DNA of 64,000 bases from Phocaeicola paurosaccharolyticus JCM 15092 (lineage in GTDB: Bacteria > Bacteroidota > Bacteroidia > Bacteroidales > Bacteroidaceae): the NCBI RefSeq assembly GCF_000613805.1, contig NZ_BAJR01000006.1:62001-126000 (forward strand), written 5' to 3'. Under the pieces are notes generated by a model that was not told the DNA's origin, searched no databases, and worked only from the letters and a program-made list of their open reading frames with translations. This document shows, piece by piece, positions 19,571 to 28,205 of the stretch. Numbering within the stretch: position 1 is the first letter of the stretch; each line of letters begins with the position of its first letter. A program made the position numbers and the translations under genes.

Positions 19571-21145
19571 ATGAAGAAGTCAACGATTTGGATATTAAGT
19601 ATTGTAATGGGGTTATCATTTCTTAGCTTGCTCTACCTTCAGGTAAAGTATATCGAAGAGATGGTTAAGATGCGCAAGGAGCAGTTTGATGAATCTGTTC
19701 AAAGAAGTCTTGTATCAGCTTGTAAAAATGTTGAGTTGGTTGAGACAAAGAGATATCTTGAAGATGATGTGGCTACAACAGAAAAAGCAGCTCAGCTATC
19801 TAAAGATAACAGTCAAGCTGAAGAACAGGAGGAGGAACAGGGAACTGAGGTGGTAGAACATTCACATCAATATTCTATAGGATCTGATGGACTCTCCGGA
19901 TACTCTACTTTTGAATTTAAGATGCGTGTAAGCAACGTAAGACCTTCCAGTGTACCTAAGGCTATAATTTCGACAGGGAAAAACATACCACAGACTTCTA
20001 GGGCTTTGCAAGAGATTATAAAGAACCGTTATGTATATCAAAGAGCTCTTCTAGACGAGGTAGTATATAACATATTGTATACAGCTAGTGATAAGCCTTT
20101 AAAGAAAAGGGTGAACTTCAAACAGTTGGATCTTTTCTTGAAGACAGAACTGCTGAATAACGGAATAGATATACCTTATCATTTTTCTGTTACAGATAGA
20201 GATGGAACGGATGTTTATAAATGTCCTGATTTTACAGACGAAGGCAGTGAGAATACCTATTCTAGGGTAATATTCAGAAATGACCCTCCAGCAAGGATGG
20301 GAGTTGTAAATATACACTTCCCTACAATGAATAGCTATATATTCAGTTCAGTTAAATTTATGATACCGTCATTGATATTTACTCTAGTGCTGTTGGTGAC
20401 ATTCATATTTACAATATACATTATTTTTCGTCAGAAGAAACTGACAGAGATTAAGAATGATTTTATTAATAATATGACTCATGAATTTAAGACTCCGATA
20501 TCTACTATTTCGTTAGCTGCACAGATGTTGAAGGATCCTGCTGTAGGAAAATCTCCGGCTATGTTCCAGCATATATCAGGTGTAATTAATGATGAGACAA
20601 AGAGATTACGTTTCCAGGTAGAGAAGGTGCTTCAGATGTCTATGTTCGAGAGACAGAAGACAATTTTAAAGATGAAGGATGTCAATGCTAATGAACTTAT
20701 AAAGGGAGTTATAAACACCTTTACCCTTAAAGTAGAAACTTACAACGGTAAGGTAACATCGGAATTGATGGCCGAAGATCCACATATATTCGTGGATGAG
20801 ATGCATTTCACTAATGTTATATTCAACCTGCTTGATAATGCGGTGAAATATAAAAAGCCGGAAGGTGACTTACTGTTAGATGTAAAGACATGGAATGATT
20901 CGGGTAAACTCTACATATCTATACAGGATAACGGCATAGGCATAAAGAAAGAGAACCTAAAGAAGATATTTGATAAGTTTTATAGAGTACATACAGGCAA
21001 TCTTCATGATGTTAAAGGATTTGGATTAGGATTGGCTTATGTGAAAAAGATTATTAATGATCACAAAGGCTCAATACGTGCTGAGAGTGATCTGAATATT
21101 GGAACTAAATTTATAATTACATTACCTTTATTAAAAAATGAATAA
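19571..21145 (+). CDS. rprX: Sensor histidine kinase RprX
   Basis: Membrane sensor of the RprX/RprY two-component system first described in Bacteroides fragilis. I choose the ATG at 19571 over the TTG at 19562, giving 524 residues. Two membrane helices (about 6-24 and 258-285) bracket a periplasmic sensor. After them come the HisKA domain with phospho-acceptor H304 in MTHEFKTPI and the ATPase domain with NLLDNAVKY (N box), DNGIGIKK (G1) and GFGLGLAYV (G2). No HAMP domain is evident between helix and kinase. It overlaps rprY by 8 bases, so the pair is one operon. Confidence 0.92.
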   Translation: MKKSTIWILSIVMGLSFLSLLYLQVKYIEEMVKMRKEQFDESVQRSLVSACKNVELVETKRYLEDDVATTEKAAQLSKDNSQAEEQEEEQGTEVVEHSHQYSIGSDGLSGYSTFEFKMRVSNVRPSSVPKAIISTGKNIPQTSRALQEIIKNRYVYQRALLDEVVYNILYTASDKPLKKRVNFKQLDLFLKTELLNNGIDIPYHFSVTDRDGTDVYKCPDFTDEGSENTYSRVIFRNDPPARMGVVNIHFPTMNSYIFSSVKFMIPSLIFTLVLLVTFIFTIYIIFRQKKLTEIKNDFINNMTHEFKTPISTISLAAQMLKDPAVGKSPAMFQHISGVINDETKRLRFQVEKVLQMSMFERQKTILKMKDVNANELIKGVINTFTLKVETYNGKVTSELMAEDPHIFVDEMHFTNVIFNLLDNAVKYKKPEGDLLLDVKTWNDSGKLYISIQDNGIGIKKENLKKIFDKFYRVHTGNLHDVKGFGLGLAYVKKIINDHKGSIRAESDLNIGTKFIITLPLLKNE

Positions 21146-21845
21146 TATGGACGAGAAATTGCGTATTTTGTTATGCGAAGATGATGAAAATCTTGGCATG
21201 CTGTTGAGAGAATATTTGCAGGCAAAAGGTTATTCTGCAGAATTGTGTCCTGACGGAGAAGCTGGTTATAAGGCTTTTTTGAAAAATAAATTTGATTTGT
21301 GTGTTCTTGATGTAATGATGCCTAAAAAGGATGGATTTACTTTGGCACAAGAGATACGTAGTTCAAATGCTGATATTCCAATCATATTCCTTACTGCTAA
21401 GACTCTTAAAGAGGATATACTGGAAGGTTTCAAGATTGGTGCTGACGACTATATTACTAAACCATTCAGTATGGAAGAGTTGACTTTCCGTATTGAAGCT
21501 ATCCTTCGCCGTGTACGCGGAAAGAAGAATAAAGAGAGTAGTGTATACAAACTTGGAAAGTTCACTTTCGATACTCAGAAGCAGATACTATCTAAAGATG
21601 GTAACAGCACTAAGTTGACAACTAAAGAGTCTGAACTTTTAGGCCTTCTTTGTGCTCATGCAAATGAGATTTTGCAACGTGATTTCGCTTTGAAGACTAT
21701 ATGGATTGATGACAATTATTTCAATGCAAGAAGTATGGATGTTTATATTACTAAGCTTCGTAAACATTTGAAAGATGATGAATCAATTGAGATTATCAAT
21801 ATTCATGGAAAGGGTTATAAACTAATCACTCCAGAAGTAGAATAA
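21138..21845 (+). CDS. rprY: Response regulator RprY (OmpR family)
   Basis: DNA-binding response regulator of 235 residues. The receiver domain has the acidic pair EDD near the start, the phospho-acceptor Asp in VLDVMMPKKDG (residue 58 from this start) and Lys in DYITKPFSMEE. The C-terminal winged helix (about 140-232) includes TTKESELLGLL and the recognition part SMDVYITKLRKHL. An alternative ATG at 21147 would remove the 8-base overlap with rprX. In Bacteroides this regulator has been linked to stress responses; its regulon here cannot be seen. Confidence 0.94.
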   Translation: MNNMDEKLRILLCEDDENLGMLLREYLQAKGYSAELCPDGEAGYKAFLKNKFDLCVLDVMMPKKDGFTLAQEIRSSNADIPIIFLTAKTLKEDILEGFKIGADDYITKPFSMEELTFRIEAILRRVRGKKNKESSVYKLGKFTFDTQKQILSKDGNSTKLTTKESELLGLLCAHANEILQRDFALKTIWIDDNYFNARSMDVYITKLRKHLKDDESIEIINIHGKGYKLITPEVE

Positions 21846-21882
21846 TTTATTCTTTAATTAGGGTAAGTGCTTTTTAAGATAT

Positions 21883-21914
21883 ATGAGCTCGGTAAAAACC
21901 GAGCTCATTCTGTT
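21883..21914 (+). terminator. Terminator after rprXY
   Basis: Perfect 11-bp stem (21883-21893 and 21898-21908) with an AAAA loop, then TCTGTTTT. Confidence 0.88.
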
Positions 21915-21974
21915 TTATATTGGCCCATTTCTTTATACTATCCTCTACATGTTATTCTCAAGATATTTATATCT

Positions 21975-22018
21975 ATAAACAACAAGAGTGTGAACTGTAT
22001 TTGCACTTCACACTCTTG
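21975..22018 (-). terminator. Terminator of the marR/small membrane protein unit
   Basis: Perfect 12-bp inverted repeat (21983-21994 and 22007-22018, loop of 12); on the minus strand TTGTTGTTT follows. Confidence 0.7.
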
Positions 22019-22093
22019 CCACATATAAGTAGGTTTATAAACACAACCTTTAAAATAGTTGCCTCAATTGTCTTATCGACTTATGGCTTTTAT

Positions 22094-22276
22094 TTAGTCC
22101 TTGATATTTTTGTTGATTATTATATAAATGATCAAACCAAATATAAGAAGGAAAAGAGACCCTCCAAGAACATAGTTGTTATTAATAAGCTCACTTCCAG
22201 TTAAGAAAATGCCTATTAATATCAAAGCTCCTAAAACCATAATAATTAGTCCAAGATTTTTTAGTAAGATTTTCAT
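22094..22276 (-). CDS. Small two-helix membrane protein
   Basis: 60 residues: a short basic N-terminus (MKILLKN), hydrophobic helix about 8-27, a polar turn (TGSELINNN) and a second helix about 35-54, ending in basic residues. I do not recognise a named family, though small proteins of this shape are common in Bacteroidales. It lies 104 bases downstream of marR on the same strand and just before a terminator on that strand, so it may be co-transcribed. The plus-strand reading frame over the same bases has no protein-like character. Confidence 0.6.
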   Translation of the reverse strand: MKILLKNLGLIIMVLGALILIGIFLTGSELINNNYVLGGSLFLLIFGLIIYIIINKNIKD

Positions 22277-22380
22277 GTGTGTATTTATTAATAGATTATT
22301 ATTTCGATATATACAAATTAAAGCATAATTCTATTATAGAAGAAATTATTTTGATAAAAAGTGGATTAACCTAAAATCAT

Positions 22381-22827
22381 CTAATCTTTTATGTTTGCGA
22401 ATATTTTCTTCAATACTTCCTGACTAGTTTTGAGTTCGTACAGACCTATACCTTCCAAAGCTTCTTTTAATGTTTCTGTAGCAATCTCATTGACTTTCTT
22501 CTCTAGTTCCTTGCCTGTTTTAGTAAGATAAATACGGTTTATACGCCTGTCCGTTTTATCGGAAATCCTCACTACAAGATGTTGTCTCTCCATGTTATCA
22601 ATAAGTCGTGTCATGCTAGGTTTATCTTTAAATGTTGCATCACACAGCTCTTGTTGTGTCACGCCATCTTTATCCCAAAGATAAAGCAGTACGGTCCATT
22701 GCTCAGGAGTAATATCGATCCCTTCGCCACGAAACTTACGGCTAAGCTTTCTGTTTATGGCAGCAGATACTTTCCCGTTGAGTATGGCAAAAAACAGATG
22801 CATGTCAAAACCTAAACTCTCTATCAT
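22381..22827 (-). CDS. MarR family transcriptional regulator
   Basis: 148-residue winged-helix dimer regulator. The recognition region is VTQQELCDATFKDKPSMTRL (about 72-91), followed by the wing with DKTDRRINRIYLT near residue 115, both typical of MarR. N- and C-terminal helices would form the dimer interface. A 12-bp perfect palindrome lies between its -7 element and its start codon, which suggests autoregulation. The ligand is unknown; the only likely co-transcribed gene is the 60-residue membrane protein. Confidence 0.9.
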   Translation of the reverse strand: MIESLGFDMHLFFAILNGKVSAAINRKLSRKFRGEGIDITPEQWTVLLYLWDKDGVTQQELCDATFKDKPSMTRLIDNMERQHLVVRISDKTDRRINRIYLTKTGKELEKKVNEIATETLKEALEGIGLYELKTSQEVLKKIFANIKD

Positions 22828-22834
22828 ATATTGA

Positions 22835-22846
22835 TTGTTTAAACAA
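22835..22846. promoter_or_regulatory. Candidate MarR operator palindrome
   Basis: TTGTTTAAACAA is a perfect 12-bp palindrome placed 8 bases upstream of the marR start codon and downstream of the -7 element at 22854-22861, over the expected transcription start. Confidence 0.5.
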
Positions 22847-22853
22847 CTTTGTA

Positions 22854-22861
22854 CAAATATA
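22854..22861 (-). promoter_or_regulatory. -7 promoter element of marR
   Basis: On the minus strand TATATTTG fits TAnnTTTG, 26 bases before the marR start. Confidence 0.5.
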
Positions 22862-22875
22862 CAAAAATAGAGCTC

Positions 22876-22907
22876 AATCGTATATTTTAAGTGTTAAAAT
22901 ATCGATT
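22876..22907. repeat. Long AT-rich inverted repeat upstream of marR
   Basis: AATCG (22876-22880), one unpaired T, then ATATTTTAA (22882-22890), a GTG spacer, TTAAAATAT (22894-22902) and CGATT (22903-22907): 14-bp arms with a single bulge. It covers the place where the marR -33 element should be. No T run follows on either strand, so a terminator is unlikely and a protein-binding site is more plausible. Confidence 0.5.
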
Positions 22908-23034
22908 AATTTAGCGGTAACTGCAATTTTAAATATGTTTTAGTTATAATACCGTTCGTCCACTTTTTAATATAAAATTATCTCATTATATGCAATCTCC
23001 ATCGGCTTATTGTTAAATAAAAGTATCTGAATAC

Positions 23035-23065
23035 TTGCATTTTAAAAAGTAAAAAATTACCTTTG
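23035..23065 (+). promoter_or_regulatory. Promoter of the rpsF-rpsR-rplI operon
   Basis: TTG (23035-23037), 20-base spacer, TACCTTTG (23058-23065): a full match to the Bacteroides -33/-7 pattern. Transcription should begin near 23072, leaving a leader of about 37 bases. Confidence 0.75.
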
Positions 23066-23108
23066 CAGCCGAATTCAATTTTTATTTAATAATTTAATTA
23101 ACGTAAGT

Positions 23109-23453
23109 ATGAATCAATACGAAACCGTTTTCATTTTAACTCCCGTTTTGTCTGAGCCTCAGATGAAGGAAGCGGTAGAGAAATTCAAAGGTATTCTTAC
23201 TGCAGAAGGTGCAGAGATTATCAATGAAGAGAATTGGGGCCTAAAGAAATTGGCTTATCCAATTCAAAAGAAATCAACTGGCTTTTATCAGTTGATCGAG
23301 TTTAAAGCAGCTCCAGAAGTAATTGAAAAATTGGAGGTTAACTTCCGTCGTGATGAGCGTATTATCCGTTTCTTGACTTTCAAGATGGACAAATATGCTG
23401 CTGAATATGCTGCTAAGAGAAGAAATGTTAAATCAACTAAAAAGGAGGATTAA
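23109..23453 (+). CDS. rpsF: 30S ribosomal protein S6
   Basis: Binds the central domain of 16S rRNA together with S18. 114 residues starting [16 protein letters not shown], with [20 protein letters not shown] in the middle and [11 protein letters not shown] near residue 77, all diagnostic. First gene of the conserved S6-S18-L9 operon; the next start is 2 bases after the stop. Confidence 0.98.
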   Translation: MNQYETVFILTPVLSEPQMKEAVEKFKGILTAEGAEIINEENWGLKKLAYPIQKKSTGFYQLIEFKAAPEVIEKLEVNFRRDERIIRFLTFKMDKYAAEYAAKRRNVKSTKKED

Positions 23454-23455
23454 TC

Positions 23456-23725
23456 ATGGCACAGCAACAATCAGAAATCAGATATTTAACTCCACCTTCA
23501 GTAGATGTTAAAAAGAAAAAATACTGCCGTTTCAAAAAGAGTGGTATTAGATATATCGACTATAAAGATCCTGAATTCTTGAAGAAATTCTTGAACGAAC
23601 AGGGTAAAATTCTTCCTCGCCGTATTACAGGTACTTCTTTGAAGTTCCAACGTCGTATCGCGCAGGCTGTTAAGAGAGCACGTCACTTGGCGTTACTTCC
23701 ATTCGTAACTGATATGATGAAATAA
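23456..23725 (+). CDS. rpsR: 30S ribosomal protein S18
   Basis: 89 residues; forms a heterodimer with S6 on 16S rRNA. The basic core [16 protein letters not shown] and [13 protein letters not shown] is standard. The N-terminus ([15 protein letters not shown]) is longer than in E. coli, as is usual in Bacteroidota. A 14-base gap leads to rplI. Confidence 0.98.
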   Translation: MAQQQSEIRYLTPPSVDVKKKKYCRFKKSGIRYIDYKDPEFLKKFLNEQGKILPRRITGTSLKFQRRIAQAVKRARHLALLPFVTDMMK

Positions 23726-23739
23726 TAAGGAGAATAATT

Positions 23740-24183
23740 ATGGAAATAATATTGAAAGAAGACGTAGCAAACTTAGGCTACAAAAATGATATCGTGACTG
23801 TAAAGTCAGGTTATGGCCGTAATTTCCTTATCCCTACTGGAAAAGCTATCATCGCTTCTCCTGCTGCAAAGAAAATGCTTGCAGAGGAATTGAAACAACG
23901 TGCTCACAAATTGGAAAAGATCAAGAAAGATGCTGAGACTCTTGCTGAGACTTTGAAAAACGTTTCTTTGACTATCTCTACAAAGGTTAGCTCAACTGGA
24001 ACAATCTTTGGTTCTGTAACTAATATTCAGATTGCTGATGAGTTAGAGAAACTTGGTCATAAGATTGACAGAAAGATTATCGTAGTTAAAGACGCTGTTA
24101 AAGAGGTTGGAAGCTACAAGGCTATCGTTAAACTTCACAAGGAGGTTTCTGTTGAAATTCCTTTCGAAGTGGTTGCTGAATAA
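23740..24183 (+). CDS. rplI: 50S ribosomal protein L9
   Basis: 147 residues: N-terminal 23S rRNA-binding domain with [14 protein letters not shown] (about residues 28-41), a long connecting helix (about 45-80) and a C-terminal domain with [14 protein letters not shown]. Standard length and the last gene of the S6-S18-L9 operon; a strong terminator follows. Confidence 0.98.
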   Translation: MEIILKEDVANLGYKNDIVTVKSGYGRNFLIPTGKAIIASPAAKKMLAEELKQRAHKLEKIKKDAETLAETLKNVSLTISTKVSSTGTIFGSVTNIQIADELEKLGHKIDRKIIVVKDAVKEVGSYKAIVKLHKEVSVEIPFEVVAE

Positions 24184-24203
24184 TCTGTAGATACTTTGAT
24201 ATT

Positions 24204-24241
24204 AAAGAGTCTGAACTTTTGTTCAGGCTCTTTTTTGTTTT
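24204..24241 (+). terminator. Terminator after rplI
   Basis: Stem AAAGAGTCTGAAC / GTTCAGGCTCTTT (one G-U pair) with a T-rich loop, followed by TTTTTTGTTTTTTT. Confidence 0.9.
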
Positions 24242-24269
24242 TTTCAACACTCTGAGACTAAAAGTTTGA

Positions 24270-24378
24270 TTGGTGTCGCCGGCTTATGAGACGCCGTCGT
24301 CAAATGATGAGTAGCCGCCGGCAACCGATGAGATGCCGACGCCGTCTGAAGAATATATCCTCAAAAGCCCTATATATA
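24270..24378 (+). repeat. Four-copy degenerate 21-bp GC-rich repeat array (copy A) with 3' flank block
   Basis: Four back-to-back 21-bp units at 24270-24290, 24291-24311, 24312-24332 and 24333-24353. They approximate TTGCCGTCGCCGTCTGATGAG; the fourth is close to this and the first three have diverged. A block TATATC..T..AA.GCCC..ATA (24354-24378) follows. The same four-unit layout in the same phase, with the same flank, occurs at 54246-54354. There are no spacers between units, and stops interrupt most frames. It sits in the 494-base gap between rplI (24183) and the small lipoprotein gene; apart from this array and the two flanking terminators, I see nothing else in that gap. Confidence 0.8.
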
Positions 24379-24621
24379 AGCTTGGCTGGATGTTTTTATT
24401 CTTTAATGTGTGCGGTATTATAATGGGTTAGAACTAATTTAGAGACCTATTAGAGTTGATGTTTGCCGTAGGTTTGTTCTAAGAAAAGTAAAGGTGGTAT
24501 GTTTGTGGATTCACAGGTTAAATTGGGATATGCTTGGTGTAGCTTAAATGGAGTGGGGAAATCAGGTGTGTTGAGCTTAATAAGCTATTCTGTTCTCTGT
24601 TATCCTTGGGTATAGGGCATA

Positions 24622-24652
24622 AAAAAAGTCTGTGGCTTAGCCCCAGACTTTC
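24622..24652 (-). terminator. Terminator of the small lipoprotein gene
   Basis: Minus-strand hairpin AGTCTGGGGC / GCCACAGACT (one internal mismatch, loop TAA) followed by TTTTTTT. Confidence 0.75.
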
Positions 24653-24677
24653 AATTCTCTCTAATGTTCGTTAGAAA

Positions 24678-24872
24678 TTATTCAGCTACTACAGCTGAAT
24701 CAGTTGCAGCGCTATCTGCAGCCAAAGAATCTACTGTATCAACAGCTGCTGATTCTTCTACTACTGCTACTGAATCTGAATCTGATGCTGCTGCATCATT
24801 AGCTGCCTTGTTTCCGCAAGATGCGAAAGAAACTGCAACGAAAGCTACGAACAAAAATACTAATTTTTTCAT
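24678..24872 (-). CDS. Tiny Ala/Asp/Ser-rich lipoprotein
   Basis: 64 residues. The signal peptide is MKKLVFLFVAFVAVSFASC with the lipidated Cys at C19; the mature part of about 45 residues is nearly all Ala, Asp, Ser, Val and Glu, with repeated DS and AA steps (SDSDSVAVVEESAAVD). It is strongly acidic and probably unstructured. It has its own -7 element and terminator, which supports a real and perhaps well-expressed gene. I know no function; small acidic lipoproteins like this recur in Bacteroidales. The opposite-strand reading frame is a shadow of its low-complexity sequence. Confidence 0.8.
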   Translation of the reverse strand: MKKLVFLFVAFVAVSFASCGNKAANDAAASDSDSVAVVEESAAVDTVDSLAADSAATDSAVVAE

Positions 24873-24925
24873 TTTTCTTTTGCTTTTAAAAATCTGTAAT
24901 ACTTATTTGCTTTATTAAAACACTG

Positions 24926-24933
24926 CAAATGTA
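24926..24933 (-). promoter_or_regulatory. -7 promoter element of the small lipoprotein gene
   Basis: On the minus strand TACATTTG fits TAnnTTTG, 53 bases before the start codon; TTTG lies 23 bases further upstream (24957-24960), slightly wide for a -33. Confidence 0.5.
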
Positions 24934-25036
24934 TGTACTTTTTTGATATGTTGTACCAAAAAATACAACTTTTTTTTGTTAAATATTAGTTTTTTTATTT
25001 ATTTTATTGATAATGAATATGTTATAAAACATATTT

Positions 25037-26709
25037 TTAAGCTTCTGCAATACTATTATATAGGAAACGCTTGATACTTCTCTTAGGAGTCTTCTCGAAC
25101 TCAGTTGGGTAAAGTTGTATTTTGCTTATCTGCTCATAGCCACCTACCTGTTTATTGAGATTTTTTAAGTTTTCCTCCATAACAGTCTGAATATTATCAG
25201 TGGTGTTCAAGCCTAGTGAATCCAAACATTCGTAATCTGGGTATACAAGGGCAACCAACTTTTGGTTTCTCTCAATAACAAGGCTCTCTAGGACAAATGG
25301 AAGATTGTTAAGCTTAGCTTCAATTTCTTCAGGGAAAATATTTTGACCGTTAGAGCTTAGGAGCATAGTCTTGCTTCTTCCTCGGATATATACAAAGCCG
25401 TTCTTGTCTAATGTTCCAAGGTCACCTGTTTTAAGCCATCCATCTTCTGTGAATACCTCTTTAGTAGCCTCTTCATTTCTATAATAACCCTTCATAACGT
25501 TTTCTCCTCTTACCTGAATCTCTCCTGTAATATTTTCAGGATCCTTAGAGTCAATTCTTGCTTCCATGATATCAAGAACTCTACCTGCTGAGCCAGGAAT
25601 AAACTGATCCCATGGAGCATAACTGATAAGTGGAGCGCACTCTGTCATTCCGTAGCCTATGGTGAATGGGAATTTAATCTTATAGAAAAACTCTGTAACC
25701 TCAGGATTCATTGCTGCACCTCCAATAATTATCTCTTTGAACCTGCCACCAAGCGCATCTATAAGTTTCTTTCTTATCTGACCATAAATCTGGCTGTCGA
25801 GTAGTGGTATATTAAGAGCCCATTTCATAGTCTTTTTGTTTATGATAGGGAGGATTACATTTTTGTAGATCTTCTCTATAACAAGAGGAACAGTGATTAT
25901 AAGGTTAGGCTTTACCTCATCGAATGCTTCATAAGAATCTTTGGAGAAGGAATCTTGCCAAGTAATGTAACATGTGTTCCCACTGCAGTGGCTGTTAGGA
26001 AGTCGAATGAACAACCGTAAGCATGAGCAAGAGGCAGGAATGAAAGAACCTTCTCACCTCGAGTTAGAAGTTCAGTGCGCATGCCGAATGTCACATTTCC
26101 TGCAAGGTTGTTTCCAGTAAGCATAACTCCCTTGCTGAAACCTGTAGTTCCGGAAGTGTAGTTAAGCATCATGACCTTATCATTAGACAGTTCAGTATAA
26201 TTGATATCTTCCTTTCTAAATCCTTTTGGATATGCCTTATTCATCGCTTGTTCGTGGTAGCGTATAAAGTGTTGAATTGTCTCTCCATCTTTCTGGTAAA
26301 GACATCTAAAATCTGTTAGTGAAAAGACTCCTCGCAAATCAGTGATAGCTTCTTCTTCAAGACTTTCCCATATCTTATCACTTGTAAATAGGAATGTTGA
26401 TTCCGAATGATTGATTATATGGTGTACATCATTAGGTTTGAAGTCGGGTAGGATAGGTACAATAATAGCACCGTATGTTACTGCTGCCAAGTAAGCGATG
26501 CACCAGTTAGATGTGTTTTTCCCAATAAGAGAAACTTTATCGCCTCTGCGAAGGCTGCAGTGTTGGAATAAAAGATGTATTTTAGCAATCTCCTCAGCTA
26601 CTTGAGCATATGTATAGTTTATATCTTCTCCATAGTCAGAATAACAAGGTAAATTCCAGTTCTCTTTAAAGCTTTTCTCGTATAACTTTATAAAATTTTC
26701 CGTTATCAT
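25037..26709 (-). CDS. Long-chain acyl-CoA synthetase (AMP-binding enzyme; frameshifted)
   Basis: Activates fatty acids with ATP and CoA through an acyl-adenylate. The gene is split near 25927. Restoring one G on the coding strand (AAGCATTC to AAGGCATTC) joins the halves as KILMKAFDEVKPNLIITVP, giving 557 residues. Family motifs are the phosphate loop LNYTSGTTGFSKGV (about 182-195), GYGMTECAP, and the C-terminal hinge KTGDLGTLDKNGFVYIRGR with a downstream Lys (LLSSNGQNIFPEEIE). I start at the ATG at 26709 (MITENFIKLYEKSF); a start at 26772 would add a stretch unlike the family. Divergent from mtaB. Substrate chain length cannot be read by eye. Confidence 0.88.
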
Positions 26710-26784
26710 TGCACAAAAATTGAAATAGTGTGCGAAAATAAGTATAATTATTCGCATTCTAAAAGTTTTCATAATAATAATATG

Positions 26785-26792
26785 TATTTTTG
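26785..26792 (+). promoter_or_regulatory. -7 promoter element of mtaB
   Basis: TATTTTTG fits TAnnTTTG, 21 bases before the ATG at 26814. It argues against an upstream start at 26790. Confidence 0.5.
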
Positions 26793-26813
26793 CGAAATAA
26801 TTGGATAAAACAT

Positions 26814-28136
26814 ATGATAGATACTACCATATTTCAAGATAAGACAGCCGTTTACTATACTTTAGGTTGTAAACTAAACTTTTCAGAGACATCAACTATA
26901 GGGAAAATCTTAAAAGATGCTGGAGTTCGTACTGCTAAGGCTGGAGAAAAAGCAAATATTATCGTTGTAAATACCTGTTCTGTAACAGAGATGGCAGATA
27001 AGAAATGCCGTCAAGCAATACATAGACTTACTAAACAACATCCTGGGGCATTTGTCGTTGTGACTGGTTGCTACGCGCAACTTAAACCTGGTCAGGTGGC
27101 TGAGATAGAGGGAGTGGACCTCGTGCTTGGTGCCGATCAGAAAGGTGATATAATGAAGTACCTTGGAAGCTTGAATAAGAATGAGCATGGTGAGGCTATA
27201 TCTACACCAATGAAAGATATAAAGAACTTCTCGCCTTCATGTTCACGTGGCGATCGTACTCGTTTCTTCCTTAAAGTACAGGATGGATGCGACTATATGT
27301 GCTCTTACTGCACAATACCTTTCGCACGAGGAAGGAGCCGTAATGGAAAAATTGAGGAGTTAGTAGAACAGGCTCGCCAGGCTGCTGCAGAAGGTGGTAA
27401 AGAGATTGTGCTTACCGGTGTCAATATAGGTGACTTTGGTAGAACCACCGGTGAAACTTTCATTGACCTTGTAAAGGCACTTGATAAGGTTGAGGGTATA
27501 GAGAGATATCGTATCTCATCTATTGAACCTAATCTGCTTACTGATGAGATTATAGAATATGTGGCCCAATCAAGAGCTTTCATGCCTCATTTTCATATTC
27601 CTCTTCAAAGCGGTAGCGACTCAGTTCTTAAGTTGATGCGCCGCCGTTATGATACTGCACTATTTGCTCATAAAATAAATAAGATAAGAGAATCGATTCC
27701 AGATGCATTTATCGGAGTGGATGTTATTGTTGGTACACGTGGTGAGACTGATGAATATTTTGAAGAGGCATACAACTTCGTCAAGAAGGTTAATGTAACA
27801 CAGTTGCATGTCTTCAGTTATTCCGAAAGGCCAGGTACTCAGGCTCTCAAGATAGAGCATGTTGTGTCACCTGAACAGAAACATGAACGTAGCCAGAGAC
27901 TACTTGCTTTGTCGGAAGTAAAGGTCCATGAGTTTTATGAAGCTCATATAGGAAAAGAGGCTCTTGTGCTTATGGAGAAGGCAAAAAGAGGAGAGGTTAT
28001 GCATGGGTTCACAGAAAACTATATACGTGCTGAACTAACTTATGATGTAAAATTGGATAATAAGATTATCCGAGTTAAACTTGGTGAGTTCAATGATGAC
28101 AAGACCGCTCTAAAGGCTACTATTATTGAGGATTAA
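26814..28136 (+). CDS. mtaB: tRNA t6A37 methylthiotransferase MtaB
   Basis: Radical SAM enzyme that converts t6A37 to ms2t6A37 in tRNAs. From the ATG at 26814 it has 440 residues. The MTTase N-terminal domain supplies the auxiliary cluster Cys residues in TLGCKLNFSE, VVNTCSVTEMADKK and VVTGCYAQ. The SAM cluster motif is DGCDYMCSYCTIPFARG. A TRAM domain ends the protein (about 375-435). The N-terminal CKLN pattern separates MtaB from MiaB and RimO. Its substrate base is made by the pathway that begins with TsaC, encoded at 3.4 kb. Confidence 0.93.
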   Translation: MIDTTIFQDKTAVYYTLGCKLNFSETSTIGKILKDAGVRTAKAGEKANIIVVNTCSVTEMADKKCRQAIHRLTKQHPGAFVVVTGCYAQLKPGQVAEIEGVDLVLGADQKGDIMKYLGSLNKNEHGEAISTPMKDIKNFSPSCSRGDRTRFFLKVQDGCDYMCSYCTIPFARGRSRNGKIEELVEQARQAAAEGGKEIVLTGVNIGDFGRTTGETFIDLVKALDKVEGIERYRISSIEPNLLTDEIIEYVAQSRAFMPHFHIPLQSGSDSVLKLMRRRYDTALFAHKINKIRESIPDAFIGVDVIVGTRGETDEYFEEAYNFVKKVNVTQLHVFSYSERPGTQALKIEHVVSPEQKHERSQRLLALSEVKVHEFYEAHIGKEALVLMEKAKRGEVMHGFTENYIRAELTYDVKLDNKIIRVKLGEFNDDKTALKATIIED

Positions 28137-28205
28137 ATTAATATACTTTACGTTAAGTAAGGTATTAAACATATAAAAGTCTACTTATACTCTTGTTTAG
28201 TATAT

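Noticed and set aside
21920-22204. 94-codon plus-strand reading frame
   Set aside because: Overlaps the minus-strand small membrane protein and a terminator; its composition is not protein-like.
24270-24353. CRISPR array
   Set aside because: Units follow each other with no spacers, are degenerate and only 21 bp; no cas genes are in the window.
24664-24918. 84-codon Ala/Ser/Thr-rich plus-strand reading frame
   Set aside because: It is the complement of the low-complexity lipoprotein gene, which has a proper lipobox, -7 element and terminator on the minus strand.
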